The position numbers were made by a program, and so were the translations under genes. Below, one piece after another: positions 61,532 to 64,000 of a stretch of DNA of 64,000 nt (within the stretch, counting starts at the first letter, position 1; the number at the start of each line of letters is the position of its first letter). Source of the stretch: Pseudomonadota bacterium. Its GTDB lineage: Bacteria; Pseudomonadota; Alphaproteobacteria; Rhizobiales; Aestuariivirgaceae. The notes under the pieces are model-generated. The model had not been told where the DNA came from, made no database searches, and saw only the letters and a program-made list of their open reading frames with translations. The stretch lies in assembly GCA_020161855.1 (NCBI GenBank), contig JAIUNJ010000003.1:395729-459728 (forward strand). Reading direction: 5' to 3'.

Positions 61532-62374
61532 ATGACCCGCATTGTTTACGTCAACGGTGAATACGCTCCCGAAAACCAGGCCAGGATCTCGGTCTTTGAC
61601 CGCGGCTTCCTCTTTGCTGACGGCGTCTATGAAGTGACGCCGGTGATCAACGGCAAGCTCGTGGATTTCGGTCCCCACATGGAGCGTCTCGAGCGGTCGC
61701 TGAAGGAGCTGCGCATGGCATGGCCTTGCACGCTCGAGGAACTGACCAGGGTTCACGAGGAGATCATCGTGCGCAACGCGCTCAAGGAAGGCATCATCTA
61801 CATGCAGGTGACGCGCGGCGTTGCCGACCGCATGTTCAACTTCCCCAAGGAGACGCAGTCCTCGCTTGTCGTCTTCCCGCAGGTGATGACGCTTGTCGAC
61901 ACAGCCAACGCACGGACCGGCGTCAAGGTTGTGACCACGCCGGATATCCGCTGGCTGCGCCGTGACATCAAGACGGTGATGCTGCTCGCCCCCGTACTGG
62001 GCAAGCAGGAGGCAGTGGAAAAGGGCGCCAACGAGGCCTGGATGATCGAAGATGGCCATGTCACCGAGGGCACCTCGTCCAATGCCTATATCATCAAGGA
62101 CAATGTCGTGATCACACGGCCGCTCTCAAACCGCATTCTCGCAGGCTGCACGCGCCGCGCCCTGTTCCGGCTGGCAAAGGAACACAATGTGAAGATCGAG
62201 GAACGCACCTTCACGCCCGAGGAAGCCTATGCCGCAGACGAGGCGTTCCTGACCTCCGCCTCGCAGTTCGTCATGCCCATCGTCGAGATCGACGGCCGGC
62301 GGGTCGGCGGCGGCCAGCCAGGCCCCATCACCCGCAAGCTGCGCGAGATATTCCTGCAGGAAGCACAGGCCTGA
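61532..62374 (+). CDS. D-amino-acid transaminase (class IV)
   Basis: 280 residues with the class IV fold. It has YVNGEYAPENQARISVFDRG at the N-terminus, PLP Lys147 in RRDIKTVML, EGTSSNAYIIKD (near 177-188) binding the cofactor, and LAGCTRRALFRLA. The RDIK context and the length match D-alanine transaminases better than branched-chain ones. ATG 61532. It converges with the GMC oxidoreductase gene, 9 bp between stops. Confidence 0.88.
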   Translation: MTRIVYVNGEYAPENQARISVFDRGFLFADGVYEVTPVINGKLVDFGPHMERLERSLKELRMAWPCTLEELTRVHEEIIVRNALKEGIIYMQVTRGVADRMFNFPKETQSSLVVFPQVMTLVDTANARTGVKVVTTPDIRWLRRDIKTVMLLAPVLGKQEAVEKGANEAWMIEDGHVTEGTSSNAYIIKDNVVITRPLSNRILAGCTRRALFRLAKEHNVKIEERTFTPEEAYAADEAFLTSASQFVMPIVEIDGRRVGGGQPGPITRKLREIFLQEAQA

Positions 62375-62383
62375 TGGTTTCGC

Positions 62384-64000
62384 TCAGCGCTGGCTTGTCC
62401 GCCACTTCGGATTGATCCAGGGCTCCAGGTTGGATGGTGGAAGCGGGTCGCGGCCGAGGATGTGATCGGACGCTTTTTCGCCGATCATCAGCGTCGGGCC
62501 GTTGAGGTTGCCGTTGGTCACTTGCGGCATGATCGAGGAATCCGCCACGCGCAGGCCTTCGATACCGATTACCCGGCATTCGGAATCGACCACCGCCATG
62601 GGGTCGCTCGCAGCCCCCATCTTGCAGGTGCCGCAGGGATGATAGGCACTTTCCACATGCTGGCGTAGAAAAGCGTCGATCTCTTCATCCGTCTGCACCT
62701 TGTCGCCGGGCTGGATTTCCTCGGCGCGGAATGGCTCCAGCGCCTTCTGGGCAATGATCTCGCGGGTCAGGCGCACGCAGGCGCGGAATTCCTTCCAGTC
62801 GTCCGGCTGTGACATGTAGTTGAAGAGGATGCGCGGGCTGACCTGCGGATCATTGCTCCGTACCCGGACAAATCCGCGTGACTTCGTCCGCATTGGCCCC
62901 ACATGCACCTGGAAGCCGTGGCCCGGGAAAGCTGCCTTGCCATCATAGCGGACCGCCGCCGGAATGAAGTGATACTGGATGTCCGGATATTCGATCCCGG
63001 CTGCCGAGCGGATGAAGCCGCAGCTCTCGAAGTGGTTCGTTGACCCGAGGCCCGACTGGAACAGCATCCATTCAGCGCCGATCATGCCCTTGGAAAGGAG
63101 ATTGAGTTTGCCGTTCAACGTGATCGGCTGCGTGCATTTCACCTGGAAATAGACTTCCAGATGGTCATGCAGGTTTTCTCCGACGCCGGGCAAGGCATGC
63201 CGCACCGGAATGCCCGCCTCCTTCAGCACATCGGCAGGACCGATGCCTGAAAGCTGCAGCAGCTTCGGTGAATTGATGCTCGAGGCCGCGACAATCACCT
63301 CGCGCCGCGCCTTCGCCACCAGTGTCTTTGCGCCCCGGCGGTATTCAACGCCCACGGCCCGCTTGCCGTCCAGCATGATGCGCTGGGCATAGGCGTGCGT
63401 CACGAGCTTCACCTTGCGGCTCTTGGTGGCTGGACGCAGATAGGCATTGGCGGCCGACCAGCGGAAACCGTTGTGCACGGTCATTTCCATGGGGCCGAAG
63501 CCTTCCTGCTGGTGGCCATTGTAGTCGTCGGTCACGGGATAGCCCGCCTCGCGGCCCGCATCGATGAAGGCCTGGTAGAGCGGATTGAGGCGGCTGCCCC
63601 GCTTCATGTGCATTGGGCCGTCGGTGCCGCGCCAGCCATCTTCGCCGTCCTTGGAATTCTCCATGCGCTTGAAGTAGGGCTGCACGTCGGCAAACGACCA
63701 GCCGGTGGCACCTTCGTCGGCCCAGTGGTCAAAATCGCACGCATGGCCGCGCACATAGACCATGCCGTTGATGGACGAAGAACCACCCAGCACCTTGCCG
63801 CGCGGTGTGGCGAGAACGCGCCCGCCCAGATGCGGTTCGGGCTCGGAGTGAAACCCCCAATCGTAGAGGCTCATATTCATCGGGATCGACAGCGCCGACG
63901 GCATCTGGATCAGCGGGCCGTAGTCGGTGCCGCCGTGCTCGATGATGATGACGCTGTGCTTACCATCTTCCGACAGACGATAGGCCATGGCGCAGCCGGC
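62384..64000 (-). CDS. GMC family oxidoreductase (choline dehydrogenase-like), N-terminus outside window
   Basis: The frame runs off the right edge; the codons just inside read [12 protein letters not shown], the end of the usual GxGxxGC FAD-binding motif, so only about 15-20 residues are missing. Visible: [20 protein letters not shown] (GMC signature 1), [17 protein letters not shown] (signature 2), the active-site His in [10 protein letters not shown], and [17 protein letters not shown] near the C-terminus. BetA-type choline or alcohol dehydrogenase is most likely; the substrate is not certain. Confidence 0.88.
   Translation of the reverse strand, partial: AGCAMAYRLSEDGKHSVIIIEHGGTDYGPLIQMPSALSIPMNMSLYDWGFHSEPEPHLGGRVLATPRGKVLGGSSSINGMVYVRGHACDFDHWADEGATGWSFADVQPYFKRMENSKDGEDGWRGTDGPMHMKRGSRLNPLYQAFIDAGREAGYPVTDDYNGHQQEGFGPMEMTVHNGFRWSAANAYLRPATKSRKVKLVTHAYAQRIMLDGKRAVGVEYRRGAKTLVAKARREVIVAASSINSPKLLQLSGIGPADVLKEAGIPVRHALPGVGENLHDHLEVYFQVKCTQPITLNGKLNLLSKGMIGAEWMLFQSGLGSTNHFESCGFIRSAAGIEYPDIQYHFIPAAVRYDGKAAFPGHGFQVHVGPMRTKSRGFVRVRSNDPQVSPRILFNYMSQPDDWKEFRACVRLTREIIAQKALEPFRAEEIQPGDKVQTDEEIDAFLRQHVESAYHPCGTCKMGAASDPMAVVDSECRVIGIEGLRVADSSIMPQVTNGNLNGPTLMIGEKASDHILGRDPLPPSNLEPWINPKWRTSQR

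Overview
The window comes from a GC-rich alphaproteobacterium, most likely a free-living member of the Hyphomicrobiales (rhizobia-like). Reasons: an EryD/EryA/EryB-type polyol locus, an EhuBCD-type uptake system, several Tat-exported ABC binding proteins, a candidate ROSE-type RNA thermometer before an hsp20 gene, and tightly overlapping catabolic operons. The organism call is inference; there is no rRNA in the window.

Layout. (1) 1-5.1 kb: a transglutaminase/DUF2126 protein (cut by the left edge), a circularly permuted ATP-grasp + alpha-E protein and a second transglutaminase, a predicted peptide-modification module. (2) 5.1-8.4 kb: a divergent aspartoacylase-family hydrolase and an EhuB-EhuC-EhuD-like transporter with no ATPase gene. 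(3) 8.5-19.2 kb: a polyol operon, SorC regulator (EryD-like), family-1 binding protein, two permeases, two unlike ATPases, EryA-like kinase, a D-2-hydroxyacid dehydrogenase and an EryB-like FAD dehydrogenase. (4) 19.4-31.4 kb: an amide locus. On the minus strand lie a NarL-type response regulator, a soluble hybrid histidine kinase and a leaderless binding-protein homologue. Divergent from them is a complete branched-chain/amide-type ABC transporter followed by N,N-dimethylformamidase-like small and large subunits. The LivM-type permease carries a second copy of the small-subunit domain fused to its C-terminus; this is the most novel-looking architecture here.

(5) 31.4-43.8 kb, minus strand: a cluster of exported proteins (beta-propeller-like, a giant DUF11-repeat protein, a Cys-rich repeat protein, an OmpA-domain protein, a small exported protein and a double beta-helix protein). 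The first two are in one frame and separated by a single TAG, so they are probably one split gene. One isolated type I-E CRISPR-like repeat lies at one end of the cluster; a decayed IS5-like transposase and tRNA-Ala(CGC) lie at the other. (6) 44.6-51.9 kb: housekeeping and small genes (YggT, DUF167, TypA/BipA, a J-domain protein, an alpha/beta hydrolase, three exported proteins sharing a C-terminal domain, Hsp20). (7) 52-56.8 kb, minus: a sugar-acid operon (SMP-30 lactonase, AraD1/GguC-family protein, 2-dehydro-3-deoxygalactonokinase, SDR, MFS). (8) 57-64 kb: TerC, UPF0114, a glutamine-synthetase-family enzyme, a class III aminotransferase, D-amino-acid transaminase and a GMC oxidoreductase cut by the right edge.

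All assignments come from reading motifs by eye; no database search was run.
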